Assembly (NCBI GenBank): GCA_934219025.1
Contig: CAKQDG010000089.1
Coordinates: 1 to 8,748 of the forward strand
Direction of reading: 5' to 3'
Length of the DNA: 8,748 nt
Source: an uncultured Prevotella sp.
Lineage (GTDB): Bacteria > Bacteroidota > Bacteroidia > Bacteroidales > Bacteroidaceae
Part shown: positions 6,793 through 8,748 of the stretch, piece after piece
Position numbering within the stretch: position 1 is the stretch's first letter
Layout: the number at the start of each line of letters is the position of its first letter
Notes under the pieces: generated by a model
What the model was told of the DNA's origin: nothing
Databases searched by the model: none
The model's input: the letters and a program-made list of their open reading frames with translations, nothing else
Translations under genes and position numbers: made by a program

Positions 6793-8277
6793 ATGGAAAA
6801 TAGCAGATATTTCTTTGCCGTGGATTTGGGCGCCACAAGCGGACGCACAATTATCGGAACTCTTGCCGACGGCAAAATACAGCTCGACGAACTCACAAGA
6901 TTCGAGAACCGTTTGATTGAAACCGGAGGACACTTCTACTGGGACATCTTTGCCCTGTACGACGAAATCATCAAAGGACTGAAACTCGTGGCAAAGCGCG
7001 ATATCCCTATCGTCAGCATCGGCATCGACACCTGGGGAGTAGACTTCGTGTGCGTCGGCGAAGACAACGCCATACTGCGCAACCCGATAGCATACCGCGA
7101 CCCGTTCACATTCGAGGCTATGGACGAGTATTTCGAGAAATGCATAGACAAGAAAACGGTATACAATAAGACTGGAATTCAGTTCATGAACTTCAACTCG
7201 CTGTTCCAGCTCTATGCCATGAGGCGCGAAAACAACGCTGCACTTGCAAATGCAAAGAAAATTCTCTTCGTTCCTGACGCCCTGTCGTGGATGCTCACAG
7301 GAAAGGATGTATGCGAATACACCATAGCCTCAACAAGCCAGATGCTCGACCCAAGGACAAAGGAGCTCGACAAAGAACTCATTGAAAGCGTAGGGCTGAC
7401 TCGCGAAAAATTCGGAATTATGGTTAATCCCGGCACATGCATCGGCACTCTAACCAAAGAGGTGCAGGAGATGACCGGACTTGGAGCAATACCCGTAATT
7501 GCCGTGGCTGGACACGACACGGGCAGTGCCGTGGCAGCTGTTCCGGCAAAGGATGAGCGCTTTGCATACTTGAGCAGCGGAACATGGAGCTTGATGGGCA
7601 TCGAAACGCGCGATGCAATAATCAACGACCTTAGCTACAAGCGCAACTTCACCAACGAGGGCGGCATAGAAGGCACTACCCGCTTCCTGAAAAACATCTG
7701 CGGCATGTGGCTATTGGAGCGCTGCCGCAAGGAATGGGGAGAGGATGCGCCAAGAGACTACTCCGTGCTACTGGCGGAAGCAATGAAAACAAAACCGTTC
7801 CAGAGCATCATCAACCCCGACGACAAGACATTTGCCAACCCCACAAACATGCAGGAGGCTATAAAGTCTTACTGCAAGGAAACGGGGCAGCACGTGCCCG
7901 AGGGATATGCCGAGATTTGCCGTTGCATATTCGAAAGCCTTGCCTTGCGCTACCGTCAGGTGTTCGGGTATCTCACGGAAATGGCGTCTTTCCCAATCAA
8001 CACCCTGCACATCATCGGCGGAGGCTCGCTCAACAAATACCTTAACCAGTTTACGGCCAATGCCACCGGCGTTGAGGTTCTTGCCGGTCCTCAAGAGTGC
8101 ACTGCACTCGGCAACATCATGATGCAGGCAAAATCCGCCGGCGACGTGGACGGCATCTTCGACATGCGCCACATCATCGCCGACAGCGTTATCATGACGC
8201 GCTTTGAGCCTCAAGACAAGCAGCAATGGGACGAGGCTTACGACAGGTATATGGAGATTCTAAAAATTAGGAATTAG
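6793..8277 (+). CDS. rhaB: L-rhamnulokinase
   Basis: The 494-residue FGGY-family sugar kinase phosphorylates L-rhamnulose to L-rhamnulose 1-phosphate using ATP, the second cytoplasmic step of L-rhamnose catabolism. The N-terminal phosphate loop FAVDLGATSGRTI is at residues 8-20. GIDTWGVDF at 77-85 and AGHDTGSAVAAV at 239-250 carry substrate and catalytic residues, Asp242 being the presumed catalytic base. YLSSGTWSLMG at 259-269 and HIIGGGSLNKYLNQF at 406-420 are typical of RhaB rather than of xylulokinase or glycerol kinase. The length is normal for the family. The ATG at 6793 has an A-rich leader without Shine-Dalgarno. The last four codons and the TAG stop fall inside a heptamer repeat, so the C-terminal KIRN is probably repeat-derived. 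rhaA follows in the same direction about 100 bases later; some Bacteroidota papers call this pair rhaK and rhaI. Confidence 0.96.
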   Translation: MENSRYFFAVDLGATSGRTIIGTLADGKIQLDELTRFENRLIETGGHFYWDIFALYDEIIKGLKLVAKRDIPIVSIGIDTWGVDFVCVGEDNAILRNPIAYRDPFTFEAMDEYFEKCIDKKTVYNKTGIQFMNFNSLFQLYAMRRENNAALANAKKILFVPDALSWMLTGKDVCEYTIASTSQMLDPRTKELDKELIESVGLTREKFGIMVNPGTCIGTLTKEVQEMTGLGAIPVIAVAGHDTGSAVAAVPAKDERFAYLSSGTWSLMGIETRDAIINDLSYKRNFTNEGGIEGTTRFLKNICGMWLLERCRKEWGEDAPRDYSVLLAEAMKTKPFQSIINPDDKTFANPTNMQEAIKSYCKETGQHVPEGYAEICRCIFESLALRYRQVFGYLTEMASFPINTLHIIGGGSLNKYLNQFTANATGVEVLAGPQECTALGNIMMQAKSAGDVDGIFDMRHIIADSVIMTRFEPQDKQQWDEAYDRYMEILKIRN

Positions 8278-8299
8278 GAAAGAGGAATTAGGAATTATT
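8265..8299. repeat. Tandem heptamer repeat AATTAGG, five units
   Basis: Five consecutive 7-bp units run without a break. Units 1, 2 and 4 are AATTAGG, unit 3 is AAAGAGG and unit 5 is AATTATT. The first unit and most of the second are in the rhaB coding sequence, and the second contributes the TAG stop (8275-8277). Gain or loss of units would move the stop or change the C-terminus. Confidence 0.85.
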
Positions 8300-8304
8300 A
8301 CTCT

Positions 8305-8340
8305 CAGCTCTCCCAGCTCTCCCAGTCCTCCCATTTCTCC
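8305..8340. repeat. Tandem nonamer repeat CAGCTCTCC, four units
   Basis: Four 9-bp units directly follow the heptamer array: CAGCTCTCC twice, then CAGTCCTCC and CATTTCTCC, ending with a partial CAT. The plus strand is strongly pyrimidine-rich. It lies in the non-coding gap between rhaB and rhaA, 41 bases before the rhaA start, and would be part of the rhaA untranslated leader in a co-transcript. No promoter box is visible in the gap. Confidence 0.85.
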
Positions 8341-8343
8341 CAT

Positions 8344-8381
8344 CAAAAAATAAAAACAACAAAATAAAAACCTAAAGAAAA
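8344..8381 (+). promoter_or_regulatory. A-rich translation leader of rhaA
   Basis: The 38 bases before the rhaA ATG are almost entirely A with a few T, C and G, and lack a Shine-Dalgarno motif. Unstructured A-rich leaders are typical of well-translated Bacteroidota genes. The adjoining repeat arrays end just before it. Confidence 0.45.
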
Positions 8382-8748
8382 ATGAAAACAGATCTTATCA
8401 CTAAAGCCTATGAAATGGCTAAAGAGCGCTACGCCGCTCTTGGTATCGATACAGACAAGGCTATCGAAACTCTCGAGAAAACTCCTATATCTCTCCACTG
8501 CTGGCAGGCTGACGACGTTGTCGGCTTTGAGCGCAACGTGGCTGCTTCTGGCGGTATACAGACCACCGGCAACTATCCTGGAAAGGCTCGCAATATCGAT
8601 GAGCTGCGCCAGGATATTGATAAGGTGAAATCCCTGCTTGCCGGAACTTTCCGCCTGAACCTTCACGAGACTTACGGAGAATTCGGCGGACAGTTTGTTG
8701 ACCGCGACCAGGTTGAGGTGAAGCACTTCGAGGGCTGGATGCAGTGGG
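8382..8748 (+). CDS. rhaA: L-rhamnose isomerase, partial (C-terminus outside window)
   Basis: The first 122 codons of an enzyme that interconverts L-rhamnose and L-rhamnulose in the cytoplasm, providing the substrate of the adjacent kinase. The start MKTDLITKAYEMAKERYAAL leads to ISLHCWQADDVVGFE at about residues 36-50, the N-terminal signature of RhaA. TGNYPGKARNIDELRQDI at 62-79 and RLNLHETYGEF at 91-101 follow. Complete RhaA proteins are about 415-420 residues, so roughly 30 per cent is present. The frame is open to the window edge. Codons such as GCT, CTT, GGT and TCT appear more often than in the neighbouring genes, which could mean selection for high expression. It is very likely transcribed with rhaB. 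Confidence 0.95.
   Translation, partial: MKTDLITKAYEMAKERYAALGIDTDKAIETLEKTPISLHCWQADDVVGFERNVAASGGIQTTGNYPGKARNIDELRQDIDKVKSLLAGTFRLNLHETYGEFGGQFVDRDQVEVKHFEGWMQW

Noticed and set aside
8265..8340. Repeats between rhaB and rhaA as a CRISPR array
   Set aside because: Units are 7 and 9 bp with no spacers; these are simple tandem repeats.

Overview
The window looks like chromosomal DNA of a Bacteroidota bacterium, most likely Prevotella or a close relative. Four things point there: a DUF3822 gene directly upstream of rsmD, TAnnTTTG-type -7 promoter boxes, A-rich translation leaders without strong Shine-Dalgarno sequences, and protein sequences (DnaG, Cls, RhaB, RhaA) of Bacteroidota type. The genus is an inference; no rRNA or other marker is present.

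Layout. (1) 1-961, minus strand: the N-terminal 320 codons of an AAA-ATPase-like/PD-(D/E)XK family protein whose C-terminus lies outside the window. (2) 962-1129: a divergent intergenic region with a good promoter for the rightward operon and several TGGCA/TGCCA elements. (3) 1130-6331, plus strand: five tightly packed genes that look like one operon. They are a small membrane-anchored pilin-like protein, a DUF3822 protein, rsmD (16S rRNA methyltransferase), dnaG (primase) and a cardiolipin synthase. The junctions are a 20-bp overlap (or 4-bp gap), a 4-bp gap, a 4-bp GTGA overlap and an 11-bp gap. (4) 6332-6792: a 461-bp gene-free stretch with three copies of an 11-bp palindrome phased at exactly 22 bp, then the rhamnose promoter. 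(5) 6793-8748, plus strand: rhaB (L-rhamnulokinase) and the first 122 codons of rhaA (L-rhamnose isomerase), separated by about 100 bp of low-complexity tandem repeats.

How the genes work together. RhaA and RhaB catalyse the first two cytoplasmic steps of L-rhamnose catabolism (L-rhamnose to L-rhamnulose to L-rhamnulose 1-phosphate); transporter, aldolase and regulator would be expected to the right. The operon to the left joins ribosome modification, replication priming and phospholipid synthesis with two poorly characterised proteins. One of these resembles a pseudopilin and the other is reported to have an actin-like fold, so the pair is the most promising unexplained biology here. I found no CRISPR array, insertion sequence, phage gene, tRNA or rRNA. 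Most of the window is housekeeping; the less ordinary signals are in the intergenic repeats.
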